64,000 nucleotides of DNA. Origin: Archangium lipolyticum. Its GTDB lineage: Bacteria > Myxococcota > Myxococcia > Myxococcales > Myxococcaceae. Each line of letters starts with the position of its first letter. Position 1 is the stretch's first letter. Below are positions 9,093-19,228 of this stretch, one piece after another. The stretch lies in the NCBI RefSeq assembly GCF_024623785.1, contig NZ_JANKBZ010000022.1, positions 1 to 64,000 on the forward strand, read 5' to 3'. The position numbers were made by a program, and so were the translations under genes. A model generated the notes under the pieces. That model was not told where the DNA came from and did no database searches. It saw only the letters and a program-made list of their open reading frames with translations.

Positions 9093-9518
9093 ATGATGAA
9101 CGACGAGGAGCTGCTGGGTAAGACGCTGCATGTAGCGCGGGAGGCGGGCCTGCTCCTGCTCCGCAAGCACGGCTCCGTGCTCCCGTTCGGGTTGACGCTC
9201 GACACGTCGGGCGGCAACCCAAGGACCTGGTTTCCCCGAGACCAATTGCCACGCGCCTCGTGGGACGAGTTGTTGGATGCCACCATCGGGCATCTCGAGC
9301 AATGCGGCGCCTCGGCCGACGTGGGGGCGATCGCACTCGCCACCACGCTTGAGTCCGGAAGCGAGTCCGGCCTGGGCATCCAGGTCGAGACGCGCGCCTC
9401 GTCGCTCTTCCTGGTGTACCCCTACAGCGGAACCGGGCAGAGCTGGCGTCTCGGGGAGCCCCAGACCGCGCAGGGGCTGCTCGTGGGACCGCTCCTGGCG
9501 GTGACCACGGGGCGTTGA
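9093..9518 (+). CDS. Hypothetical protein
   Basis: This 141-residue protein begins at a tandem ATG-ATG with GGAGAG just upstream. It has no signal peptide or membrane segment. The start MMNDEELLGKTLHVAREAG looks alpha-helical, followed by a mixed alpha/beta region. I do not recognise the family. The codon bias matches neighbouring genes, so it is probably real. It follows the phosphoesterase by 45 bp and may be co-transcribed with it. Confidence 0.55.
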   Translation: MMNDEELLGKTLHVAREAGLLLLRKHGSVLPFGLTLDTSGGNPRTWFPRDQLPRASWDELLDATIGHLEQCGASADVGAIALATTLESGSESGLGIQVETRASSLFLVYPYSGTGQSWRLGEPQTAQGLLVGPLLAVTTGR

Positions 9519-9596
9519 GCGCGGGCTCCAGGGGATTGGATTCCCGGCCAGGCAGCCATCCCTGCCTTGCGCGGCGCCCTCATCGGACCCGTATTT

Positions 9597-9628
9597 AAGT
9601 CGGTTGACTTGTTCAGTCGATTGACTTA
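9597..9628. promoter_or_regulatory. Tandem palindromic operator and probable promoter for the oxidative operon
   Basis: Two AGTC-N4-GACT palindromes begin at 9598 and 9615, 17 bp apart (AGTCGGTTGACT and AGTCGATTGACT). The pair can also be read as one larger imperfect inverted repeat, TTGACT-TGTTC-AGTCGA. TTGACT resembles a -35 box. The site lies about 50 bp before the mini-ORF and TetR1, the usual position for an autoregulated TetR operator. It is not present upstream of TetR2. Confidence 0.6.
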
Positions 9629-9675
9629 GTTCTTCTCGCGTGGGCTCGAGGACGTTCCAACCCCCGGAGGTCGTG

Positions 9676-9726
9676 ATGAGTGCCGACGACAGCAAGAAGC
9701 TCCTGGGAAAGGTCCCGGTGCGCTGA
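9676..9726 (+). CDS. Conserved 16-codon mini-ORF coupled to TetR1
   Basis: The ORF encodes MSADDSKKLLGKVPVR and has a GGAGG 5 nt upstream. Its stop shares one base with the TetR1 start (TGATG). A near-identical mini-ORF (MSADDSKQFLGKVPVLW, 15552-15605) precedes TetR2 in the same arrangement, while TetR1 has no good ribosome binding site of its own. It is probably a leader that couples translation to the regulator; a function as a peptide is possible but unproven. Confidence 0.5.
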   Translation: MSADDSKKLLGKVPVR

Positions 9727-10370
9727 TGGGCCCGAGCAAATCCGACCGGGGCAGCGAGACGCGCGAGCTTCTCCTCGTCACCGCCGAGCGCCTGTTCGCC
9801 GAGCACGGGGTCGAGGCCGTCTCCAATCGCCAGATCAGCGAGGCGGCCGGCCAGTCCAACAACTTCGCTGTTGGCTACCACTTCGGCTCCAGGGAGGAGC
9901 TCATCCTGGCGATCGTGCGCCGGCATTCCGAGTCGATGGATCGGCGGCGGACCGAAATGCTCGCGAAGATCACCGGCTCGCCCGACCTGCGCGACTGGGT
10001 GTCCTGCTTCGTGCGGCCGACCACCGAGCACCTCGCCTCGCTGGGCACGCCCTCCTGGTATGCGCGGTTCATCGCCCAGGTGATGACCCACCCCGCCTTG
10101 CGTGAGCGCGTGAGCAAGGAGTCGTTCACCTCGCCCTCGCTGCAGCAGGCCATCGAAGGCATGTCCCGGCTGGTCCCGCGTCTGCCCGAGGACGTGCAGC
10201 AGGAGCGTAACGACATGGGCCGGTTGCTGATCGTGCACATGTGCGCCGAGCGGGAACGCGCGCTGCACGCGGGCACTGCCCAGCCCCGCTCGACCTGGGA
10301 CTCCATCGCGGCCGGTCTGGTCGACGCGCTCGTCGGCTTGTGGCTGGCCCCCGTCTCCGCCCGCCGGTGA
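9726..10370 (+). CDS. TetR-family transcriptional regulator 1
   Basis: This 214-residue repressor has an N-terminal helix-turn-helix: ETRELLLVTAERLFAEHG, then VSNRQISEAAGQSNN and the conserved YHFGS. The C-terminal ligand domain is of the TetR_C type. About four-fifths of its residues match the second regulator at 15602, so the two are recent duplicates with possibly different ligands. It heads a run of same-strand genes with gaps below 80 bp and probably represses them from the tandem palindromes at 9597-9628. The start overlaps the mini-ORF stop. Confidence 0.92.
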   Translation: MGPSKSDRGSETRELLLVTAERLFAEHGVEAVSNRQISEAAGQSNNFAVGYHFGSREELILAIVRRHSESMDRRRTEMLAKITGSPDLRDWVSCFVRPTTEHLASLGTPSWYARFIAQVMTHPALRERVSKESFTSPSLQQAIEGMSRLVPRLPEDVQQERNDMGRLLIVHMCAERERALHAGTAQPRSTWDSIAAGLVDALVGLWLAPVSARR

Positions 10371-10447
10371 CCTCGCTGGACGAGCCCGACACACCCGGCA
10401 AAGGCAACACATCCGTCTGAAACCACCGAAGTGAAGAAGGAATGCGC

Positions 10448-12265
<1,818 letters not shown>

Positions 12266-12291
12266 TTCATCCACGCCCCCCGGAGGCCCCC

Positions 12292-13944
12292 ATGCATCGA
12301 TTCCCCTACAAGTCCCTGCTCGCCTGGCTGTTGATGGCGAGCTCCCAGGCCCTGGCCGCCCCTCCACCACCGGCCTATCGCCAGGAGGTGGTGGTGGCCG
12401 GCTCCCACTTCCAGGGCGTCCACGGGCTCGCCGTCGATGGCAAGGGGCACCTGCTGGCCAGCAATCTGCTCGGCCAGTCGGTCCACTCCATCGACTTGAA
12501 GGATGGCAAGGTATCCACCCTGGTGGGGCCTCCGCTGGGCGGCGCGGATGACGTGACCCTGGGTCCCGACGGCTCGGTCTACTGGACCGGTTATTTCACC
12601 GGCCAGTTGATGCGGCGCACCCCGGATGGAAAGACGCGCGTCATCGCCAGGGATCTGCCGGGCCTCAACTCGCTGGCCTTCCGCCGCGATGGCAGGTTCT
12701 ACGTCACCCAGCTCGGCCGGGGCGATGCGCTGTGGGAAGTGGACCCGAGCGGGAAGAAGCCGCCTCGGAAGGTCCTCTCCGAGCCCGGCTTCCTCAACGG
12801 CTTCGAGTTCGGCCCGGACGACAAGCTCTACGGTCCGATCCTGACCAAGGGGCAGATCGCCCGCGTGGACGTGGACACGGGGAAGATCGAGACCGTGGCG
12901 GAGGGCTTCACGATTCCGGTCGCCGTCAATTTCGACGCGCGCCGGGAGAACCTCTATGTGGTCGACGCGGCGCGTGGCGAGTTGGTGCGCGTCCGGCTGC
13001 CCACGGGCGCCAAGGAGGTCGTCGCGAAGCTGCCCACCGGGCTCGACAACCTGGCCGTGGGCCCGGATGACCAGGTGTACGTGTCCAACATGGTGGACAA
13101 CGACATCCGCGTGGTCAATCCCGCCGATGGCTCCGTCCGGCCCCTCGTCGAGGCGCGCTTGAGCGTGCCCTCCGGGCTCGCCGTCGCGCCGGATGATCCG
13201 GACGAGCAGCTGTACGTGGCGGATGTGTATGCCTTCCGCCGGGTGGGCGGGCGCGATGGGAAGATCAACCAGACGACCCGGGTCCTCTCCACCCGGATGA
13301 ACTTCCCCATGAACGTGAGCCTGAGCGCGAAGCATGTGGTGCTGAGCACTGCCTACCTGGGCGGCCACAGCAACGTGCAGGTGCTGGATCGCGCCTCTGG
13401 CGAGGTCCTGCGGACGATTCCCAATGCGAATGGCGTCCAGGGCGTGCTCGAGCTCGCCGACGGCACGCTGCTCCTCGCCGAGGCCGCCACGGGCCGGCTG
13501 GTGCGGGTGGATGCCGCCGAGCCCGCGGGGACCACGATGCTTGCCGAGGGCCTGGAGGGGCCCGTGGGCCTCGCGGCCGACACGGAGGCGAAGGAGCCGG
13601 GGGTGTACGTCACGGAGGTGCGCTCGGGGAAGGTGACCCGGGTGCGCCTGTCGGATGGCGCCCGGCGCACGGTGGCCAAGGGCCTCAAGGCCCCCGAGGG
13701 CATCGCCCGGCATCCGGATGGAGGGCTGATCGTCGCCGAGGTGGGCCGCAAGCGCCTGGTGCGCATCGAGCCGGCCACGGGCCGGTTGACCGTGCTCGCG
13801 AGCGGCCTGCGCATCGGTCTGCCCGAGAACGCGGGCATGCCGCCGGGCTACATCCCCACGGGGGTCGCGGTGGGTGGCTCGGGAACCATCTACCTGACGT
13901 CCGACATCGAGAGCGCCCTCTACCGCTTCGTCCCCGTGCCCTGA
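12292..13944 (+). CDS. Exported SMP-30/NHL-type beta-propeller (possible lactonase)
   Basis: This 550-residue protein has a signal peptide ([15 protein letters not shown]) and then repeated propeller blades of the NHL or SMP-30/gluconolactonase type, for example [45 protein letters not shown] and [17 protein letters not shown]. Members include calcium-dependent lactonases. Its place directly behind the monooxygenase makes a lactone-opening role attractive, but the signal peptide would put it outside the cytoplasm, which complicates a shared pathway. The ATG at 12292 has GGAGG 5 nt upstream and starts the signal peptide; an in-frame ATG at 12262 overlaps the previous stop and is less likely. 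Confidence 0.85.
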   Translation: MHRFPYKSLLAWLLMASSQALAAPPPPAYRQEVVVAGSHFQGVHGLAVDGKGHLLASNLLGQSVHSIDLKDGKVSTLVGPPLGGADDVTLGPDGSVYWTGYFTGQLMRRTPDGKTRVIARDLPGLNSLAFRRDGRFYVTQLGRGDALWEVDPSGKKPPRKVLSEPGFLNGFEFGPDDKLYGPILTKGQIARVDVDTGKIETVAEGFTIPVAVNFDARRENLYVVDAARGELVRVRLPTGAKEVVAKLPTGLDNLAVGPDDQVYVSNMVDNDIRVVNPADGSVRPLVEARLSVPSGLAVAPDDPDEQLYVADVYAFRRVGGRDGKINQTTRVLSTRMNFPMNVSLSAKHVVLSTAYLGGHSNVQVLDRASGEVLRTIPNANGVQGVLELADGTLLLAEAATGRLVRVDAAEPAGTTMLAEGLEGPVGLAADTEAKEPGVYVTEVRSGKVTRVRLSDGARRTVAKGLKAPEGIARHPDGGLIVAEVGRKRLVRIEPATGRLTVLASGLRIGLPENAGMPPGYIPTGVAVGGSGTIYLTSDIESALYRFVPVP

Positions 13945-13960
13945 AAGAGAGAGAACGGCA

Positions 13961-14773
13961 ATGAAGGTCCAGAACAAGGTTGTCGTCGTGACCGGTGGCG
14001 GAAATGGCATGGGCAGGGAGCTGGTCCTGGCTCTCCTGTCGAAGGGCGCGAGCGTCGCCGCCGTTGACATCAACGCATCCGCCCTCGAGGAGACCCTCGC
14101 GCTGGCGGGGCGGAATCGGGACAGGCTGGCCACCTATACCCTGAACATCACGGACCGGGCCCTGGTGGAGGCGCTCCCGGAGCAGGTCATCTCCCGCTTC
14201 GGGGCTGTCGACGGCATCATCAACAACGCGGGCATCATTCAACCCTTTGTCAGGTTGAAGGACCTCGACTACGCGGCGATCGAACGGGTGATGAACGTCA
14301 ACCTGTTCGGAACGCTCTACATGACCAAGGCGTTCCTGCCGCACCTGCTCGCACGCCCGGTGGCGCACATCACGAACATCTCCAGCATGGGTGGATTCCT
14401 GCCCGTTCCGGGGCAGACCATCTACGGAGCGGCCAAGGCGGCCGTGAAGCTCCTGACGGAAGGCTTGAGCTCGGAGCTCCTGGGGACGAACGTGAAGGTC
14501 ACGGTGGTCTTCCCGGGAGCGATTGGCACGAACATCGTGGTGAACTCTGGCGTGACGATGGACAGCCAGCAGGAGAAGCGCCGGGAGGGGCCGCCGCCCA
14601 AGGTGCTGGCTCCTGGCAAGGCCGCGCAGATCATCCTCGAGGGCATCGAGAACGACCAGTATCGCGTCCTGGTGGGAGCCGATGCCAGGCTCATGGATGC
14701 CATCTACAGACTGAACCCCCAGCGCGCGGCGCGGTTCATCTACACCCAGATGAGTGCCTTGTTGCCGAAGTAG
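13961..14773 (+). CDS. Short-chain dehydrogenase/reductase
   Basis: This 270-residue classical SDR has a cofactor motif TGGGNGMG near residue 12, the D of AAVDIN (which favours NAD over NADP), the structural NNAG, and a catalytic Ser-Tyr-Lys set in NISSMG and YGAAKAA. SDRs interconvert alcohols and ketones. In this operon it would oxidise the P450-made alcohol to the ketone that the Baeyer-Villiger enzyme uses; that order is inference. It follows the propeller gene by 16 bp. Confidence 0.93.
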   Translation: MKVQNKVVVVTGGGNGMGRELVLALLSKGASVAAVDINASALEETLALAGRNRDRLATYTLNITDRALVEALPEQVISRFGAVDGIINNAGIIQPFVRLKDLDYAAIERVMNVNLFGTLYMTKAFLPHLLARPVAHITNISSMGGFLPVPGQTIYGAAKAAVKLLTEGLSSELLGTNVKVTVVFPGAIGTNIVVNSGVTMDSQQEKRREGPPPKVLAPGKAAQIILEGIENDQYRVLVGADARLMDAIYRLNPQRAARFIYTQMSALLPK

Positions 14774-14814
14774 GTCGTCCCCAAAACCCTGTCACCGTCC
14801 GAGGACACCGCCCC

Positions 14815-15507
14815 ATGCTCGATCCCAATACCCTGACCCTGCCCGAAAACGCCTCCTTGTTCACCCGCCTGAACCTGGCGCTCAAAATCCTGAAGGTGAT
14901 CAAGGGCAATGAGGGGAATCCCGTCTATGGCCAGACGCTCAACGCCTGCCTGGACTACAACGTCTATGAATCACTCGCCCAGCGGCTCCAGAGCAGCGCG
15001 TATTGGCGCCGCATGCTGTCCGAGCGCCCTTCCCTGGAGAGCAGGAATCTCGACCTGGACGCCCTCGAGCGCCTGCCCGAGGGAACGCTCGGCCATGCGT
15101 ACGCGCGCTACTTCCGCGACAACAAGATCTCGCCCTTCGAGACGACGCTCGAGATCAAGAACGACATCGACTTCATCGCCAAGCGCTACCGTGAGACGCA
15201 TGATCTGTTGCACCTGGTGACGGGCTACGGCACGGACGTGATGGGCGAGATGGAGCTGCAGGCGTACGCCCTCGGCAATCTGGGCATCCGGACCGCTGCG
15301 CTCATCGTGCTGGTTGGCACGGTCGGACAACTCAAGGACCGGCAGTCCGGAGTCGATTCGTCCGAGTACATGCGGCGGGTGTGGGCCGCGTACCACCGTG
15401 GCCGCGCGTCCCCGCTGTTCCTGGACTTCTGGTTCGAGGACCACTGGGAGACCCCCGTGGCCACGCTGAGCGCGAGCCTGTGCGCCCCCGCGACGCAGTT
15501 GCACTGA
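14815..15507 (+). CDS. Coq4 family protein
   Basis: This 230-residue protein has the Coq4 zinc motif HDxxHx11E (HDLLHLVTGYGTDVMGE) and the conserved surroundings DFIAKRYRETHD and AYALGN. Coq4 acts in ubiquinone assembly in eukaryotes and some proteobacteria. The organism makes menaquinone (men genes at 37573-44943), so this copy inside an oxidative operon probably acts on another hydrophobic substrate or binds lipid-like intermediates. No membrane segment is clear. The family call is firm; the function here is open. Confidence 0.9.
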   Translation: MLDPNTLTLPENASLFTRLNLALKILKVIKGNEGNPVYGQTLNACLDYNVYESLAQRLQSSAYWRRMLSERPSLESRNLDLDALERLPEGTLGHAYARYFRDNKISPFETTLEIKNDIDFIAKRYRETHDLLHLVTGYGTDVMGEMELQAYALGNLGIRTAALIVLVGTVGQLKDRQSGVDSSEYMRRVWAAYHRGRASPLFLDFWFEDHWETPVATLSASLCAPATQLH

Positions 15508-15551
15508 CCCGGCTGAGCCTTCTGGCAGGCACTGATTCAACAGAGGTCATG

Positions 15552-15605
15552 ATGAGCGCCGACGACAGCAAGCAGTTCCTGGGAAAGGTCCCGGTGCTCT
15601 GGTGA
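15552..15605 (+). CDS. Conserved 17-codon mini-ORF coupled to TetR2
   Basis: The ORF encodes MSADDSKQFLGKVPVLW and its stop overlaps the GTG start of TetR2 (GTGA). It is a diverged copy of the mini-ORF before TetR1, with few changes over 16 aligned codons, so frame and overlap have survived the duplication. Confidence 0.45.
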   Translation: MSADDSKQFLGKVPVLW

Positions 15606-16246
15606 GCTCGAGCAAATCCGACCGGGGCAGCGAGACGCGCGAGCTTCTCCTCGTCACCGCCGAGCGCCTGTTCGCCGAGCACGGGATCGAGGCCGTCTCC
15701 AACCGCCAGATCAGCGAGGCGGCCGGCCAGTCCAACAACTCCGCCGTCGGCTACCACTTCGGCTCCAAGGAGGACCTCGTGGTGGAGATCGTCCGCCGGT
15801 ACTCCGAGTCGGTGGAGCTGCGGCGGACCGAGATGCTCGCGGAGATCACCGGCTCGCCCGACCTGCGTGACTGGGTGTCCTGCCTCGTGCGACCCACCAC
15901 CCAGCACCTCGCCTCGTTGGGCATCCCCTCCTGGCACGCACGGTTCGTCGCCCAGATGACGACCCATCCCGCCTTGCGCGAGCGCGTGAGCAAGGAGTCG
16001 TCCACCTCGCAGTCGCTGCGGCAGGCCCTCGAAGGCATGTTCCGGCTCATCCCGCGTCTGCCCGAGGACGTGCGGCAGGAGCGTAGCGACATGGGACGGT
16101 TGATGCTCGTTCACATGTGCGCCGAGCGGGAACGCGCGCTGCACGCGGGCACCGCGAACCCACGCTCGACGTGGACATCCACCGCGGACGGATTGATCGA
16201 CGCACTCGTCGGATTATGGCTGGCCCCCGTCTCCGCCCGGCGGTGA
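15602..16246 (+). CDS. TetR-family transcriptional regulator 2
   Basis: This 214-residue paralogue of the regulator at 9726 begins at GTG inside the stop of the mini-ORF. The helix-turn-helix is nearly unchanged (VSNRQISEAAGQSNN, YHFGSKEDL), so the two may bind related operators. Differences are scattered through the ligand domain. The duplicated DNA starts near the mini-ORF (about 15543) and ends at the stop; the tandem palindromes upstream of TetR1 were not copied. It sits between the Coq4-like and ferredoxin reductase genes and may divide the operon into two controlled halves. Confidence 0.92.
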   Translation: MSSSKSDRGSETRELLLVTAERLFAEHGIEAVSNRQISEAAGQSNNSAVGYHFGSKEDLVVEIVRRYSESVELRRTEMLAEITGSPDLRDWVSCLVRPTTQHLASLGIPSWHARFVAQMTTHPALRERVSKESSTSQSLRQALEGMFRLIPRLPEDVRQERSDMGRLMLVHMCAERERALHAGTANPRSTWTSTADGLIDALVGLWLAPVSARR

Positions 16247-16319
16247 GCCCGCGGAACGAAAACGGCACACCCCGTGACGCAGTCGGCGTTCGAGCCGGGC
16301 GCACGGAGAAAGGAACGTC

Positions 16320-17570
16320 GTGACAATGGAAGAGCGCATCGTCATCGTGGGAGCCGGCCAGGCCGGAGGCGAGCTGGCCGCCGGCTTGCGCAAGCAGGGC
16401 TACAAGGGGCGCGTCCTCCTGTTGGGAGACGAGGCGCATCCGCCCTACCAGCGGCCTCCGCTGTCGAAGGGATTCCTGCAGGGAAAGGTGGCGCTGACCG
16501 ACCTCTACCTCAAGCCGCTGGCGAGCTATGAGCGCTTCGACATCGAGCTCAAGCCCGGCACGCGCGTCGAGGCCATCGACCGCGCCACGAAGGAGGTCTC
16601 CCTGGGGGATGGGAGCCGGCTGGCCTACGACAAGCTCGTCCTGGCCACGGGAGGCCGCGCACGGCCCTTGAGTGTTCCCGGGCTGGCGGGTGCCCGGCCC
16701 GAGAACCTGTTCTCCCTGCGGTCCATCGCCGACGTCGAGGCGATGCGCGGGAGGTTCATCCCCGGCAACCGCCTGGTCATCATCGGTGGCGGCTACGTGG
16801 GGCTCGAGGTCGCGGCCGTGGCCGTGCAGCTCGGGTTGCGTGTGACGCTGCTGGAGGCGGCGCCTCGCCTGCTCTGCCGGGTGACGGGTCCGGAGGTGTC
16901 CGCGTTCATCGAGAAACTCCACCGCGAGCGGGGCGTGGAGCTCCGGCTCTCGTGCGAGGTGCGGAGCATGGAGCTCGACGAGGCGCGCCGCCAGGTGCGC
17001 GAGGTGGGCTTCGCGTGTCAGGGCGTGCAGGAGCGGCTCGAGGCCGACCTGGTGCTGGTGGGAATCGGCCTCATTCCGAACACGGAGCTGGCCTCCGCGG
17101 CGGGCCTGGCCGTCGACAATGGCATCGTCGTGGACGAGTACGCCTGTACGGCCGATCCGGACATCCTCGCCATCGGGGACTGCGCCAATCAACCCAGCGC
17201 CTACACGGGTGGACGCATCCGTCTGGAATCCGTGCCCAATGCCATCGAGCATGCGCGCGTCGCGGCGGCCACGCTGATGGGCAAGCGGGAGCCCTCCGCC
17301 GCCATTCCCTGGTTCTGGTCGGACCAGTACGGCTTGAAGCTGCAGATGGTGGGGCTCTCCACCGGCCACGAGCAGTGCGTCACGCGAGGTTCCGTCGAGG
17401 GCAAGGAGTTCTCGGCCTTCTACCTCAAGGACAGACGGGTCATCGCCGCGGATGTCATTGGCCGGCCCGCGGAGTTCATGGCCGCGAAGCGGCTGGTCTC
17501 GAGCCGGGTGCAGGTGGATGCGGCCCGCCTGGGTGACGCGGCCGTCCCGCTCGCCAGCCTCGCCGCGTGA
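16320..17570 (+). CDS. NAD(P)H-ferredoxin reductase (putidaredoxin reductase type)
   Basis: This 416-residue flavoprotein has an FAD motif VIVGAGQAGGELA at the start, YQRPPLSKGFL, ATGGRARPL, an NAD motif VIIGGGYVGLEVAA near residues 155-168, and the FAD-ribityl motif DILAIGDCAN. It passes electrons from NADH to the [2Fe-2S] ferredoxin encoded next, completing a three-component class I P450 system. The GTG at 16320 is chosen because AAAGGAA lies 5 nt upstream; an ATG at 16326 is the alternative. Confidence 0.94.
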   Translation: MTMEERIVIVGAGQAGGELAAGLRKQGYKGRVLLLGDEAHPPYQRPPLSKGFLQGKVALTDLYLKPLASYERFDIELKPGTRVEAIDRATKEVSLGDGSRLAYDKLVLATGGRARPLSVPGLAGARPENLFSLRSIADVEAMRGRFIPGNRLVIIGGGYVGLEVAAVAVQLGLRVTLLEAAPRLLCRVTGPEVSAFIEKLHRERGVELRLSCEVRSMELDEARRQVREVGFACQGVQERLEADLVLVGIGLIPNTELASAAGLAVDNGIVVDEYACTADPDILAIGDCANQPSAYTGGRIRLESVPNAIEHARVAAATLMGKREPSAAIPWFWSDQYGLKLQMVGLSTGHEQCVTRGSVEGKEFSAFYLKDRRVIAADVIGRPAEFMAAKRLVSSRVQVDAARLGDAAVPLASLAA

Positions 17571-17602
17571 AGACAGTCAAACCCAACGATCCAGGAGGAC
17601 AT

Positions 17603-17929
17603 ATGGCGAAGATCAAGTTCATCGAGGCGAATGGGAAGCAGCACGAAGTCGAGGCGGAGGAGGGACAGTCCGTCATGCAGGCGGCGACGAACAACCTCGT
17701 GCCGGGAATCGTCGCCGAGTGTGGAGGCTTCGCCAGCTGCGCGACCTGCCACGGCTACGTCGATGAGGCCTGGCTGACGAAGCTCCCCCCTCCCGATGCG
17801 GCGGAAGAGGGAATGATCGCGTGCGCCTTCCACGTGCAGCCCAACAGCCGGCTGACCTGTCAGCTCAAGATGACGCCCGCGCTGGATGGGCTGGTGGTCC
17901 GGCTTCCCGTCTCGCAGACGGAAGAGTGA
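17603..17929 (+). CDS. [2Fe-2S] ferredoxin (putidaredoxin/adrenodoxin type)
   Basis: This 108-residue protein carries the C-x5-C-x2-C cluster motif (CGGFASCATC) and the fourth Cys in MIACAF, with the ferredoxin start AKIKFIEANGK. The ATG at 17603 has AGGAGG just upstream. It lies between its reductase and the P450 and should shuttle single electrons between them. Confidence 0.95.
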   Translation: MAKIKFIEANGKQHEVEAEEGQSVMQAATNNLVPGIVAECGGFASCATCHGYVDEAWLTKLPPPDAAEEGMIACAFHVQPNSRLTCQLKMTPALDGLVVRLPVSQTEE

Positions 17930-17982
17930 GGACCGGACAGGTCCCCGCGCTTTTTTCTCCAACACCCAGAAGAGGTTCGACC

Positions 17983-19218
17983 ATGAGCGCCTTTACCGGA
18001 CAGAAGCTGGACAAGATTCCCGCGCACATCCCGCCGGAGCTGGTCTACGAATACGACAACGCCAGGGATCCGCGGATGCTGGAGGATCCGCACGCCCGGA
18101 TGCGCTCCCTCATCCTCGAGGCTCCGCCCATCTTCTTCTCCCCATGCAACGGGGGCCAGTGGTTCGTGACCCGGAAGAAGACGATCGTGGACATCACGAT
18201 GAATCCGGAGGTCTACAGCAACGCCTTCCTCGCGGCCTCGGGGGAACACTCGGGGGAGCACAAGGAGCAGCAGCAGGGTCTGGTGATGCTGCCCATCGCG
18301 GTGGATCCGCCGAAGCACACGGCGTACCGGGCGCCGCTCAACCAGCCGCTGGCGGCCAAATCCGTTGCCGGACTCGAGACGGCGATCCGGACCATGACGA
18401 ACGAGCTCATCGACAAGGTGCTCGGCGCGGGACGCTGCGACTTCCTCTCGGAGATCGCCGAGCCGCTGCCCGTCACGTTGTTCATGAAGCTGGCCGGCAT
18501 GCCGACCAACCGCCTCGCGGAGTTCCGCCACCTGGCCACGCAGGCGACGTCCGCCACGGTGGATGCAGCGACCCGCGAGGCGACGTTCAAACAAATCGCG
18601 GGGATCCTCACGGAGACCATCAAGGCCCGGCAGGAGAAGCGCGAGGATGATCTGATCAGCCGGCTGCTCGACGCGAACATCAACGGCCGCAACCCCACGT
18701 TCCATGAGATGTTGGGCTACAGCATCACCCTGTTCCTCGGGGGGCTGGAGACCGTGGTGAATGCCCTGAGCTTCGGTGTCCGGCACCTGGCGCGCGATCA
18801 GGAGTTGCAGGCCAGGCTCCGGGCCGACCCCAGCCTCCTGCCTGGAGCCATCGAGGAGCTGCTGCGGCTCTATAGCGTCGCGTCCACGCCCCGGCGGGTG
18901 ATGCGCGACGTGGTCTGCGAGGGCGTCCAGTTCAAGGAGGGCGACACGGTGTTGTTGCTCCTGCCCGCGGCCAACTACGACGACGCGGCGTTCCCGAACC
19001 CCGAGCAGTTCATCCTGGGCCGGCCGGAGCAGCACATGACGTTCAACACGGGTCCGCACCGGTGCGTCGGTCTGAATCTGGCCCGCCTGGAGATGAAGGT
19101 GTTCTACCAGGAGTGGTTGAAGCGCGTCCCGCCGTTCCGGCTGGATCCCCAGAACCCGCCTCGGTTCGTGGGTGGCTTCAACCTGGCGGTCACGAGCCTG
19201 CCACTGATCTGGGAATAG
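17983..19218 (+). CDS. Cytochrome P450
   Basis: This 411-residue soluble bacterial P450 has an I-helix LGGLETV (acid-Thr pair kept), an ExxR helix (EELLRLY), the Arg of TPRRVMRDV, and a heme-binding FNTGPHRCVG with the axial Cys. There is no membrane anchor, as in class I bacterial P450s. Ferredoxin and reductase genes lie immediately upstream, which is the P450cam arrangement. It probably hydroxylates an unactivated carbon of a terpenoid or similar hydrophobic molecule; the substrate is unknown. The ATG at 17983 begins a normal P450 N-terminus. Confidence 0.95.
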   Translation: MSAFTGQKLDKIPAHIPPELVYEYDNARDPRMLEDPHARMRSLILEAPPIFFSPCNGGQWFVTRKKTIVDITMNPEVYSNAFLAASGEHSGEHKEQQQGLVMLPIAVDPPKHTAYRAPLNQPLAAKSVAGLETAIRTMTNELIDKVLGAGRCDFLSEIAEPLPVTLFMKLAGMPTNRLAEFRHLATQATSATVDAATREATFKQIAGILTETIKARQEKREDDLISRLLDANINGRNPTFHEMLGYSITLFLGGLETVVNALSFGVRHLARDQELQARLRADPSLLPGAIEELLRLYSVASTPRRVMRDVVCEGVQFKEGDTVLLLLPAANYDDAAFPNPEQFILGRPEQHMTFNTGPHRCVGLNLARLEMKVFYQEWLKRVPPFRLDPQNPPRFVGGFNLAVTSLPLIWE

Positions 19219-19228
19219 ACAGAGACCC

